Source: an uncultured Bacteroidales bacterium (GTDB taxonomy: Bacteria; Bacteroidota; Bacteroidia; Bacteroidales; UBA932). Taken from it: a stretch of DNA of 15,255 nucleotides. Below, piece by piece: positions 1 to 7,151 of this stretch. The stretch is taken from the NCBI GenBank assembly GCA_902461985.1, contig CABQAB010000016.1, positions 1 through 15,255 on the forward strand, given 5' to 3'. The notes beneath the pieces were generated by a model. That model made no database searches, was not told where the DNA came from, and saw only the letters and a program-made list of their open reading frames with translations. The translations under genes and the position numbers were made by a program. Numbering within the stretch: position 1 is the stretch's first letter; every line of letters begins with the position of its first letter.

Positions 1-2211
1 GTCGTCTGCGGGGCGCCTAATGTGGCGGCCGGCCAGAAGGTGCTTCTTGCAACCATAGGCACGGTCCTGGGCGAGGATTTCAAAATCAAGAAATCCAAAA
101 TCCGCGGTGTGGAGTCTTTCGGCATGCTTTGCGCCGAGGATGAACTCGGTATAGGAACCGCCCACGACGGAATCATGGTCCTGGACCCGTCGGCCGTGCC
201 CGGAACACCTGCGAAGGAATATCTCCATCTCGCGACTGACACCGTAATCGAAATCGGACTTACGGCCAACCGTGTGGATGCGGCCTCACATGTAGGAGTT
301 GCACGCGACCTTTACGCATGGCTCAGACATAACAATATCCCATGCAGACTCAATATTCCTGACGTTTCGGCTTTCACCGAAAGCGGTTCGGAGGCTGATG
401 CGATTCCGGTCGAGGTCGTTGCGGAATCGGATGCCCCTCGTTATTTCGGAGCAAGGCTCAGCGGTGTGAAAGTCGGTCCTTCTCCCGAGTGGCTGCAGAA
501 AAAACTGCTTTCAGTGGGCCTGAGACCTATAGACAATGTGGTGGACATCACCAATTTCATACTTATGGAACTCGGCCAGCCCCTTCATGCTTTCGATGCA
601 GCCAAGATTGACGGCGGAAAAGTTATAGTGCGCCGGGCTGCCGAAGGCGAAAAACTCGTAACTCTCGACGGAGTGGAGCGAAGCCTGTCCGCTGAAGACC
701 TCGTGATTGCGTCAGAGACTGCGCCTATGTGTCTGGCCGGAGTTTTCGGCGGTACTGATTCAGGAGTTTCCGACAGTACGACCGAGCTTTTCCTCGAAAT
801 AGCATATTTCAATCCTGTAACCATACGCAAGACATCCAAGCGTCACACCCTCAAGACAGATGCTTCATTCCGTTACGAAAGAGGCTGTGACCCGTTCATG
901 CTCGAATATGCCGCAAAGAGGGCGATTCTCCTGATTCAGGAACTCTGCGGGGCGAAACTGGTCGGAAAAGTCATCAGAACCGAGTCCGTGCATATCGAAA
1001 GGAAAATGGTGGAACTCGACTACAACCGCATAGAAGCCTTCATAGGCAAGAAAATCGGTCATGAAGTAATCGAGAACATACTCACCGATCTCAATTACGA
1101 ATTCGTCAGCCGCAGCGAAAACGGTGCTGTCGTGGCAGTGCCTTCCTATATGGTGGACGTGTACAGGGAGTGCGACGTGGTCGAGGAAATACTCCGAATC
1201 TACGGATACAATAACATCGAACTTCCGGCGAGGATGAGAATGGCGGTCGTGCCTGACGTGAAACCAGAGCCTGAGGCGGTCCGGAACGCAATTTCAGACT
1301 ATCTCGCAGCCAACGGTTTCGTCGAGACCATGAACAACTCCCTGACCAAGTCGGCATATTACTCTTCTCTGACAACCTATCCGGAGGACAAGTGCGTGAG
1401 AATCATCAATCCGCTCAGTTCGGATTTGAACGTAATGCGCCAGACATTGATTCTTAACGGGCTGGAGGTGATTGCCTATAATATCAACCGCCAGACGACC
1501 TGCCTCAGGACCTTTGAATACGGTTCAGTATATTCACTGCGCGGGAAGGTTGAAACACCTGAACTTTCAGACATCGAGGAAAGCCAGAAATATGCTCTCT
1601 TCATCACCGGCACTCCTGAAAAATCATGGAGAAAAGATGGCGGAAAGAGCGACTATTTCCAGCTTAAGGGCTATGTCGAGGCTTTGTTCAGGCGTTTTGG
1701 AGTGGACATATATCAGCTGGACACAGATGCTGCCCCTTCCGACATTTTCGTGGACGGCCAGAGTTACACCGCACGAGGAGTCAGCGGGCAGCTGGCTGTA
1801 ATCGGTTCGGTTGCCCCGGCACTGCTGAAGCAGTTTGGAATACGCCAGAGCGTGTTCGCTGCTGAAATCGGCTGGCAGCAGCTCTTCGAACTTGTCAAGA
1901 GGAACCGGATTGCATACAGGGAACTTCCTAAATATCCTGAAGTCAAGCGTGATCTTGCCCTTCTTCTCGATGAAACCGTCAATTTCGCGGATTTGCGTAG
2001 GACGGCGTTCAGGAACGGAAAGAAATTGCTCAAAAAAGTGTCTCTCTTTGATGTTTACAGGGGCGACAAGATTCCTGCCGGGAAGAAGCAGTATGCTTTG
2101 AGCTTTGTGCTTCAGGATGTGGAGAAAACCCTGACTGACAATGATGTGGAGAGGATAATGACCAATCTCGTGAACGCATTCGGACGGGAGCATGGTGCAA
2201 CGCTCAGATAA
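1..2211 (+). CDS. pheT: Phenylalanine--tRNA ligase beta subunit, 5'-truncated by window edge
   Basis: The beta subunit of the cytoplasmic heterotetrameric Phe-tRNA synthetase (alpha2beta2), which charges tRNA-Phe and carries the editing site. The frame is open from base 1. The GTG at 22 is internal, because in-frame codons 1-7 continue the tRNA-binding (EMAP-like) domain, so about 80 N-terminal residues lie outside the window. In order along the 736-residue fragment: the end of the tRNA-binding domain; a B3/4 editing domain (about 155-310, with GLRPIDNVVDITNF and GQPLHAFDA); a B5 domain (about 330-405, ending in DVVEEILRIYGYNNI); the catalytic-like core; and a C-terminal FDX-ACB anticodon-binding domain (about 640-736, with LPKYPEVKRDLALLLDE). 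The stop TAA shares its last base with the next ATG, so the genes are probably co-transcribed. Nothing looks broken apart from the edge cut. Confidence 0.97.
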   Translation, partial: VVCGAPNVAAGQKVLLATIGTVLGEDFKIKKSKIRGVESFGMLCAEDELGIGTAHDGIMVLDPSAVPGTPAKEYLHLATDTVIEIGLTANRVDAASHVGVARDLYAWLRHNNIPCRLNIPDVSAFTESGSEADAIPVEVVAESDAPRYFGARLSGVKVGPSPEWLQKKLLSVGLRPIDNVVDITNFILMELGQPLHAFDAAKIDGGKVIVRRAAEGEKLVTLDGVERSLSAEDLVIASETAPMCLAGVFGGTDSGVSDSTTELFLEIAYFNPVTIRKTSKRHTLKTDASFRYERGCDPFMLEYAAKRAILLIQELCGAKLVGKVIRTESVHIERKMVELDYNRIEAFIGKKIGHEVIENILTDLNYEFVSRSENGAVVAVPSYMVDVYRECDVVEEILRIYGYNNIELPARMRMAVVPDVKPEPEAVRNAISDYLAANGFVETMNNSLTKSAYYSSLTTYPEDKCVRIINPLSSDLNVMRQTLILNGLEVIAYNINRQTTCLRTFEYGSVYSLRGKVETPELSDIEESQKYALFITGTPEKSWRKDGGKSDYFQLKGYVEALFRRFGVDIYQLDTDAAPSDIFVDGQSYTARGVSGQLAVIGSVAPALLKQFGIRQSVFAAEIGWQQLFELVKRNRIAYRELPKYPEVKRDLALLLDETVNFADLRRTAFRNGKKLLKKVSLFDVYRGDKIPAGKKQYALSFVLQDVEKTLTDNDVERIMTNLVNAFGREHGATLR

Positions 2212-3032
2212 TGTCCCGCCGGTTTTCCTCATATCTCCTTCTTGTTTTCTGCATGATTTCCATCGCGTTTTCGTGCAGAAAGGGCGATCGTCTGATACCC
2301 AAAAGGCAGTTTGCGGAAATCTATGCTGAAATGTTCGTCCTCGACCAATGGCTGAATGACAACACCAAGTACAGGCAAGCCGCCGACACTTCTTTAGTCT
2401 ATGCGCCCGTATTGGAAAAATACGGCTACACATACAATGACTATATGTTCAGCGTTGAGGAATATATGAGGGATCCCGCACGCTATTCCCGCATACTGAG
2501 AGAGACTTCGGACATTCTCAATGAAAGGTTAGGGGCACTTAAGGAAATCCAGAGAAGCGAAACCGAAGAGGCGCGGCGCAAGGCCCATCTGGATTCGCTG
2601 ATCCGGAGCGTTGATTTCGATATGGATTCCGTAATCCGCTCGATGATATGTTTGCATCCTACGGACAGTCTGGTCGCAGGGCCGGATTCCAGCGGCTTTA
2701 TTTCGGTTGTTTTCAGAACGGTCTACGACACAGTCTATAACGGTCCTGAAATGGTCATCGTACCTCTGGATTCCCTGAAACATGCAGCTGATTCGCTGAC
2801 GGTGTCTGCGGATTCGTCCTCTCTGGCATTGTCTGCGGATTCGTCCGCCGTTGTCTCTGGCTCAGTGGAAGTTGTCGTTGATGCAGATTCGGCAGATGTC
2901 TCTTCCACGCCCGTGTCCAAGCCTGAAAAACTGCTGAAAGATGAAGAACCGCAGTCCTCCCGCAATCTTAGGGATTTGAGGCGGTTCGAGCCAATGAAAG
3001 AGGAAAAAGTCATAAAGAGGGGGTTCAGGTAA
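2211..3032 (+). CDS. DUF4296 domain-containing lipoprotein
   Basis: A 273-residue Bacteroidetes lipoprotein of unknown function. The N-terminus is a SPII signal (basic MSRR, a hydrophobic stretch, lipobox AFSC with the lipidated Cys at residue 22). Residues about 28-115 match the DUF4296 pattern as I know it: a helical region beginning LIPKRQFAEIYAEMFVLDQW, with YGYTYNDYMFSVEEYM further on. The C-terminal third (about 190-245) is low-complexity Ser/Asp/Val sequence with a short tandem repeat, followed by a charged, Arg/Lys-rich tail. It starts on the last base of the pheT stop and ends on the first base of the radical SAM start, so it sits in a translationally coupled run. Bacteroidetes commonly carry a DUF4296 gene near housekeeping genes, but no role can be inferred from that. 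Confidence 0.85.
   Translation: MSRRFSSYLLLVFCMISIAFSCRKGDRLIPKRQFAEIYAEMFVLDQWLNDNTKYRQAADTSLVYAPVLEKYGYTYNDYMFSVEEYMRDPARYSRILRETSDILNERLGALKEIQRSETEEARRKAHLDSLIRSVDFDMDSVIRSMICLHPTDSLVAGPDSSGFISVVFRTVYDTVYNGPEMVIVPLDSLKHAADSLTVSADSSSLALSADSSAVVSGSVEVVVDADSADVSSTPVSKPEKLLKDEEPQSSRNLRDLRRFEPMKEEKVIKRGFR
2803..2846 (+). repeat. 27-bp tandem repeat inside the DUF4296 gene
   Basis: The 17-mer TGTCTGCGGATTCGTCC occurs at 2803-2819 and again at 2830-2846, a period of 27 bp (9 codons). It encodes SADSSS and then SADSSA in the Ser/Asp-rich C-terminal region. The period is in frame, so gain or loss of copies would change linker length without breaking the gene. Confidence 0.85.
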
Positions 3033-3787
3033 TGCTGCATTTCGAGAATATCGTTTATGGTCCGATTCACAGCCGCAGGCTCGGGGCAAGTTTAGGGGTG
3101 AATATACTTCCATCTCAGGGCAAACTCTGCAACTTCGACTGCATCTATTGCGAATGTGGCTGGAACAAAGACAATCCAAGTTCAGGAGGGTTTCCGTCTG
3201 TCGTACACATAAAAGAGTCTATGTCGGCCCGTTTTTCAGAACTGGCGGCGAAAGGTGAGAAGGTGGATTCCATAACTTTTTCAGGCAACGGAGAGCCAAC
3301 TCTGCATCCCGATTTTCCTGAAATAATTGACATTGTCATATCTCTCAGGGACTTATATCTTCCGTCGGCAAAAATATCGGTCCTTTCAAACGCGACCCGC
3401 TGCACTGTGCCTGAAATAGTTGAGGCCTTGAAGAAAACCGACAACCCGATACTCAAGCTTGACGCTCCTTCTTCGGGACTTGCAGCTCTGATTAACAAGC
3501 CGGTCGGAAAATATGACCCCGAAGCAGTGATTTCGGCTTTGGAGGCTTTCGGGGGCGATTTCATACTCCAGACCATGTTCCTCCGCTACGGTGGATTCGA
3601 TTCCTCTTCAGAGGCTGTCCTGTTGCCTTGGATGGCTGCGGTAAGACATCTGCGTCCGCGGAAGACAATGGTATATTCCATAGACAGGGAAACCCCTCAA
3701 AAGGGTATATATAAGTTTGATATTGAATCACTTAAAAGACTGGTGAAGCCTCTCTTGGACGAGGGGTTCGACATATCCTTTGCCTGA
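3032..3787 (+). CDS. Radical SAM protein, COG0731 (TYW1-like) type
   Basis: A 251-residue radical SAM enzyme. The N-terminus IVYGPIHSRRLGASLGVNIL leads into a CX3CX2C cluster (Cys33, Cys37, Cys40) that would bind the SAM-ligating 4Fe-4S centre, with one further Cys at 42. SGNGEPTLHP (residues 84-93) is the SAM-binding GGEP-type motif. The short single-domain form, with this N-terminal GPxxSRRLGxSLG signature, matches the COG0731 group, whose archaeal relatives (TYW1) act on imG-14 formation at position 37 of tRNA-Phe. The substrate of the short bacterial members is not established. Its ATG overlaps the stop of the upstream lipoprotein gene by one base, with a purine-rich AAGAGGGGG just upstream. 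Alternatives are another radical SAM maturase or tRNA-modifying role. Confidence 0.85.
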   Translation: MLHFENIVYGPIHSRRLGASLGVNILPSQGKLCNFDCIYCECGWNKDNPSSGGFPSVVHIKESMSARFSELAAKGEKVDSITFSGNGEPTLHPDFPEIIDIVISLRDLYLPSAKISVLSNATRCTVPEIVEALKKTDNPILKLDAPSSGLAALINKPVGKYDPEAVISALEAFGGDFILQTMFLRYGGFDSSSEAVLLPWMAAVRHLRPRKTMVYSIDRETPQKGIYKFDIESLKRLVKPLLDEGFDISFA

Positions 3788-3847
3788 GCGGAACCGACAA
3801 GGCTTGAAAAGTTTCAACAAGAACAAAAGACTATAAAACCATTTTTT

Positions 3848-4738
3848 ATGATTAATTATCTCGATAAATATGGCTATATGCCGAAAATCGCGGAAATTGA
3901 CAATGCGATTGCCAAAATCTCCGGGAACGTAAGCAATTTCCTGAATGAGGACGTGCTGAAGAAATGCTTTGCCGTTCAAGATCTTACGACCCTGAAATCT
4001 GACGACACGGATTCTTCTGTCACCGCTTTTGTGGAGAGAGTCAATGCCTTCGCCAAGGACTATCCGGACTGGCCGCTTCCTGCATCGGTCTGCGTCTATT
4101 CCAATTTTGCGTCCGTTGTGGACAAGGCACGTCGTGAAGATTTCAATATCACCGTGGTTTCCGCCTGCTTCCCTACGTCGCAGAGTTTCATTGAAGTGAA
4201 ACTGAAGGAATGTGAAATGGCCGTGGCTGCCGGGGCTGACGAAGTGGACATTGTCCTCGCGCTCAACTCCTTCCTTGACGGGAATTATGAGAAGGCTGCG
4301 GACGAAATCAAGCAGATCAGGGCCTGCATCGATGCGGAGGCTGAAAAGCACGGCAGGACTGTACATCTGAAAGTCATTCTTGAAACAGGACTTTTGGTTT
4401 CTCCTGAGAATATCGCCAACGCTTCTTTCCTCTCTATGGAGGCCGGAGCTGACTTCATCAAGACTTCGACCGGCAAGGTGTCTGTGAATGCGACGCCTGT
4501 GGCCGCGTTCATAATGTGCCAGTGCATCGCCGCCTATTATGCCAAAACAGGCAGGAAAGTAGGTTTCAAGCCTGCAGGAGGCATCTCCACGGCTGAAGAT
4601 GCAGTCTGCTACTACCTTATCGTATCCAATGTTCTGGGCGCGGAGTGGCTTGACAAGAGTCTCTTCCGTTTAGGGGTAAGCCGTGTTGCGAACAGCATCC
4701 TTTCGGCAGTGGAACAGAAGACAGTAAAGTATTTCTAA
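3848..4738 (+). CDS. deoC: Deoxyribose-phosphate aldolase
   Basis: A cytoplasmic class I aldolase that splits 2-deoxy-D-ribose 5-phosphate into glyceraldehyde 3-phosphate and acetaldehyde in deoxynucleoside salvage. The 296 residues show the family hallmarks: ADEVDIVL (Asp134, the proton-relay Asp), FIKTSTGK with the Schiff-base Lys at 205, and VGFKPAGGI with the second Lys at 241, spaced much as in the E. coli enzyme. At about 296 residues it is longer than the E. coli enzyme, with an N-terminal extension and some internal differences. The 60-bp gap after the radical SAM gene shows no terminator and no clear promoter, so it may share the upstream transcript or have an unrecognised start signal. 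The last seven codons and the stop form one arm of a 20-bp perfect hairpin (separate entry). Confidence 0.95.
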   Translation: MINYLDKYGYMPKIAEIDNAIAKISGNVSNFLNEDVLKKCFAVQDLTTLKSDDTDSSVTAFVERVNAFAKDYPDWPLPASVCVYSNFASVVDKARREDFNITVVSACFPTSQSFIEVKLKECEMAVAAGADEVDIVLALNSFLDGNYEKAADEIKQIRACIDAEAEKHGRTVHLKVILETGLLVSPENIANASFLSMEAGADFIKTSTGKVSVNATPVAAFIMCQCIAAYYAKTGRKVGFKPAGGISTAEDAVCYYLIVSNVLGAEWLDKSLFRLGVSRVANSILSAVEQKTVKYF

Positions 4739-4759
4739 CAGAAATACTTTACTGTCTTC
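4717..4759 (+). other. 20-bp perfect inverted repeat spanning the deoC stop codon
   Basis: The left arm 4717-4736 (end of deoC, up to the first base of its stop) is exactly complementary to the right arm 4740-4759, leaving the loop AAC. No T-run follows, so it is not a classic intrinsic terminator. It could cap the deoC mRNA 3' end against exonucleases. The extent of the match through coding sequence is unusual. Confidence 0.9.
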
Positions 4760-4760
4760 A

Positions 4761-4806
4761 GAAGATCCCTCAACCCTCAGTCGCTTCGCTCCGGTTATCC
4801 GTTGAA
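4761..4806. repeat. Putative fragment of a dispersed intergenic repeat
   Basis: This non-coding stretch contains GTCGCTTCGCTCCGG, whose reverse complement carries GCGAAGC, a sequence known to form a very stable DNA mini-hairpin. The adjoining GATCCCTCAACC resembles the flanks of common Bacteroidales intergenic repeats. Similar material lies at 10957-11002. Membership of one family is inferred by eye only. Confidence 0.35.
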
Positions 4807-4863
4807 TCTTAAAATTTTTGCAAGTTATTGAAGGATAGATGACTGGATGTTGATTTCGGGTAT

Positions 4864-4897
4864 AAAAGTCTCAAGATGCGCATCTTGAGACTTTTTT
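4864..4897 (+). terminator. Palindromic intrinsic terminator after deoC (bidirectional)
   Basis: Positions 4864-4895 form a 32-base perfect palindrome, arm AAAAGTCTCAAGATGC, giving a long stem that ends in a run of six T (4892-4897). Because the A-run precedes the stem, the same structure has a T-run on the minus strand and could stop transcription both ways. It separates the deoC transcript from the fimbrial operon downstream. Confidence 0.85.
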
Positions 4898-4931
4898 GTT
4901 CACTCAAAATCCGCCTCTGAGTGCCCTGCGA

Positions 4932-4985
4932 TGCATATTTTTGAAAATAGCCGCTGAATTTGTCATTCAGCGGCTAATTGCATAT
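4932..4985. repeat. 12-bp-arm hairpin bounded by 7-bp direct repeats
   Basis: TAGCCGCTGAAT (4948-4959) pairs perfectly with ATTCAGCGGCTA (4965-4976) around a 5-base loop. The segment is bounded by direct copies of TGCATAT at 4932-4938 and 4979-4985, as a small insertion with a target-site duplication would be. On the minus strand the stem is followed by TTTTC, so it could also act as a weak minus-strand terminator. It overlaps the candidate fimbrial promoter. Confidence 0.6.
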
Positions 4986-4992
4986 AGCTTTG
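4959..4992 (+). promoter_or_regulatory. Candidate Bacteroidetes-type promoter of the fimbrial operon
   Basis: TAGCTTTG at 4985-4992 matches the -7 consensus TAnnTTTG exactly. TTTG at 4959-4962 could be the -33 box with a 22-base spacer, one or two bases longer than usual. Transcription would start near 4998-5000, about 20 bases before the ATG at 5018. A second -7 match, TATTTTTG at 4936-4943, lacks a -33 partner; it would put the hairpin in the 5' leader. The -33 box lies partly in the hairpin loop. Confidence 0.5.
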
Positions 4993-5017
4993 CTGCCGGA
5001 ATTAAAAACTAAAAGCT

Positions 5018-6592
5018 ATGAAACGAATTTCATTTACGCTCGTGGCAGCCATTGCGCTGCTGTCCTGTGAGCATGTAGACATCGACAGCGGTCCCGGCAA
5101 TTATTCAAATACGCTCAGTCATGATGAAATTGTCTTAGGCAGGCAGCTGGAAGACCCTTTCAAGACAGAGAACGTTTCGAAGGCGCTGGCGGCACTCTAT
5201 CCTACCAAGGCGGACAGGCTGCCGCTCGAAAACACCGATTATTATGTGCGTTTCCTGCCTGAGAACCAGTCTGAGTTCGACCGTCTCAAGGGGCTGGGAC
5301 TGGAACTCCTGGACCATCCTGTGGATTTTGAAATCCTCAAGGAGGGGGACTGGTATCATGACCCGGCTGTGGATGAGGAGGAAATCACCTGGCAGTATGC
5401 GGTGGTGCCTAAGAATTTCGAGTTCCCGAAAGACATACGTTACCAGATTCTGCACGGCTGCTATCTGGCTAACAATGACCCCGGCACCAAGGCTGACGGG
5501 CTGGACTGGGATGCTATCGAAAGGAAATCCTACGAACTGACGGGCAACGGGGCTTTGGTCGAAGACGCTTCCGGTACCAAAGCCATTGACAGGGTCACCC
5601 CGTCCGGAAGGATTACCATCAAAGACCCCGATTATGCCGGCGGAAAACCTTTCGGCGTGTCCGGTGTGATGGTTTCCTGCAACTCGTTCGTGAAGTTTGC
5701 CAAGGCATATACTGACCGGGACGGCTACTACACAATGAACAAAAGCTACACTTCCAAAGTTCGTTACAGGCTGGTTTTCAAAAATGAGAAGGACTTTTCC
5801 ATAGGTCTGAACCTCATTCTTGTACCGGCTTCGGTTTCCACTTTGGGCAGATCCGGTCCAGAAGGCGTCAGCCTGAACGTGACCAAAGATTCGGAGGCGA
5901 AACTCTACCGCCGTTGTGTGGTGAACAATGCCGTCTATGACTACATCAGCCGCTGCACTGAAGCCGACATGGGAGTCTCCGCACCTCCGGGTGATATGAG
6001 AATATGGATATTGCCTTCCGTCAGTGCGAGCAGCTGCCCTATGCTGCATCACGGTACTGTAATCAGCCAGCCACTGATTGCGGGCTTCCTGGGAGCGTAT
6101 TCAATACTTGTGAAACTTTTTTCTCCGGACGTGACCATAGGGCTCGGTGACGGTGACGATTACGACAGCATATATGCGCTTGTGACCCACGAGTTTGCCC
6201 ATTCTTCCCATTATGCGGTCAGCGGCAATGCCTTCTGGGACCCCTACATCAAATACATTCTTACGTCGTATGTGTTCTCGGGCTCGACTTACGGCACCGG
6301 GCAGGAAGACGGGGCGAACTATTGCGAAGTGGGCGAAATGTGGGCGTATTACCTTTCCAGCCTTATGTACAAGGAGCGTTACGGCGGCGAATTGAGGGAC
6401 TTTGGCGGCAGCTACTGGTTCAAACCGCAGATTCTCAGATATCTGCACCAGCGCGGCGTGAGACGCGAAACGATTTTCGCGGCATTGAGGACAGGGGTCA
6501 CTGACATTTCTTCATTCCGGACCGCCCTCATACAGCTCGCCCCCGCAAAACGAAGTGTAATCGAACAGGCTTTTTCTCTCTATGGCAAATAA
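5018..6592 (+). CDS. HExxH zinc-metalloprotease-like lipoprotein, first gene of fimbrial operon
   Basis: A 524-residue predicted outer-membrane or surface lipoprotein. SPII signal MKRISFTLVAAIALLSC has the lipidated Cys at 17. Residues about 70-135 (FLPENQSEFDRLKGLG...LDHPVDFEI...EITWQYAVVP) form a segment I recognise from other Bacteroidetes lipoproteins. Residues about 190-270 look like a carboxypeptidase-regulatory beta-sandwich (GRITIKDPD..., TDRDGYYTMNKSY). The C-terminal half carries HEFAH (391-395, catalytic Glu392) with CEVGEMWAYY downstream; Glu440, or less likely Glu437, would be the third zinc ligand in a gluzincin arrangement. I do not recognise a named family. The stop overlaps the DUF3575 start by 11 bases, tying it to the fimbrial genes. 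It could be a fimbrial maturation or shedding protease, or an unrelated surface peptidase; substrate unknown. Confidence 0.8.
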   Translation: MKRISFTLVAAIALLSCEHVDIDSGPGNYSNTLSHDEIVLGRQLEDPFKTENVSKALAALYPTKADRLPLENTDYYVRFLPENQSEFDRLKGLGLELLDHPVDFEILKEGDWYHDPAVDEEEITWQYAVVPKNFEFPKDIRYQILHGCYLANNDPGTKADGLDWDAIERKSYELTGNGALVEDASGTKAIDRVTPSGRITIKDPDYAGGKPFGVSGVMVSCNSFVKFAKAYTDRDGYYTMNKSYTSKVRYRLVFKNEKDFSIGLNLILVPASVSTLGRSGPEGVSLNVTKDSEAKLYRRCVVNNAVYDYISRCTEADMGVSAPPGDMRIWILPSVSASSCPMLHHGTVISQPLIAGFLGAYSILVKLFSPDVTIGLGDGDDYDSIYALVTHEFAHSSHYAVSGNAFWDPYIKYILTSYVFSGSTYGTGQEDGANYCEVGEMWAYYLSSLMYKERYGGELRDFGGSYWFKPQILRYLHQRGVRRETIFAALRTGVTDISSFRTALIQLAPAKRSVIEQAFSLYGK

Positions 6593-7151
6593 TATATTCA
6601 GGCGTCTCCTGCCGCTGTTCCTGCTGTTGCTGTCCGCGAATGTGGAGTTGAAGGCCCAGAGGTTCACGCTGTCTACCAACCTTTTGGAGTATGCGAATTT
6701 AGGTACGCTGAACCTCGATGCGTCCGTAGGAGTGGCGCGGAACTGGTCGGTGGTGGCAGGAGTGCGCTATAACCCGTTCTCATACGCTTCGGAGCACAGA
6801 GGCGTCTTCTACAACCGCCAGCATTCCTGGTCGGCCGGGGCGAAATACTGGCTGTGGCACGTCAACTCCGGATGGTGGTTCGGCAGCAAACTCCGTTATC
6901 AGGAATATAGCAGCGGAGGACTCATTGACCGGGAATCGGAGGAGGGAGACAGATATGGAATGGGACTGTATGCGGGTTATTCCTACATGCTGCATCCTCA
7001 TCTGAACCTTGAATTCGGCGCGGGGCTGTGGACGGGAGGCTCTGTCTATAAGGCCTATTCCTGTCCTGAATGTGGAATTGAAATAAATGGAGGCAGCAAA
7101 ATGTTCGTGCTGCCTGACGATATAATGATTTCTTTGGTCTATGTATTCTGA
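6582..7151 (+). CDS. DUF3575 family outer-membrane protein
   Basis: A 189-residue protein with a cleavable SPI signal (MANNIFRRLLPLFLLLL..., cleavage probably near LKAQ), followed by a DUF3575-type sequence: FTLSTNLLEYANLGTLNLDA, YNPFSY, SAGAKYWLWH and a terminal aromatic strand ending LVYVF. Alternating hydrophobic strands, Gly/Tyr/Trp richness and the C-terminal Phe suggest a small outer-membrane beta-barrel. In Bacteroidales, DUF3575 genes often sit just before DUF3868/OmpA-like genes in FimA/Mfa loci, as here. Its start lies inside the end of the metalloprotease gene, and its stop overlaps the possible start of the next gene, so translation is probably coupled. The exact role in fimbrial assembly is not known. 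Confidence 0.85.
   Translation: MANNIFRRLLPLFLLLLSANVELKAQRFTLSTNLLEYANLGTLNLDASVGVARNWSVVAGVRYNPFSYASEHRGVFYNRQHSWSAGAKYWLWHVNSGWWFGSKLRYQEYSSGGLIDRESEEGDRYGMGLYAGYSYMLHPHLNLEFGAGLWTGGSVYKAYSCPECGIEINGGSKMFVLPDDIMISLVYVF

Noticed and set aside
1624..2433. 269-codon minus-strand frame across the pheT/DUF4296 junction
   Set aside because: Composition is Arg/Cys/His-rich as expected of antisense translation, and both plus-strand genes are convincing.
3712..3719. TAAGTTTG, a -7-type match inside the radical SAM gene, as a deoC promoter
   Set aside because: No TTTG lies at the -33 distance and it sits more than 120 bases from the deoC start within coding sequence. It is probably chance.
4948..4976. 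Invertible (phase-variable) promoter upstream of the fimbrial operon
   Set aside because: The 12-bp arms are only 5 bases apart, too close to bound an invertible promoter segment, and no recombinase gene is nearby.
5135..6052. Long minus-strand open frame (305 codons) inside the metalloprotease gene
   Set aside because: It lies wholly opposite a gene with a clear signal peptide and HExxH motif, shows no recognisable domain, and has no sensible neighbours on that strand. It is a shadow frame.
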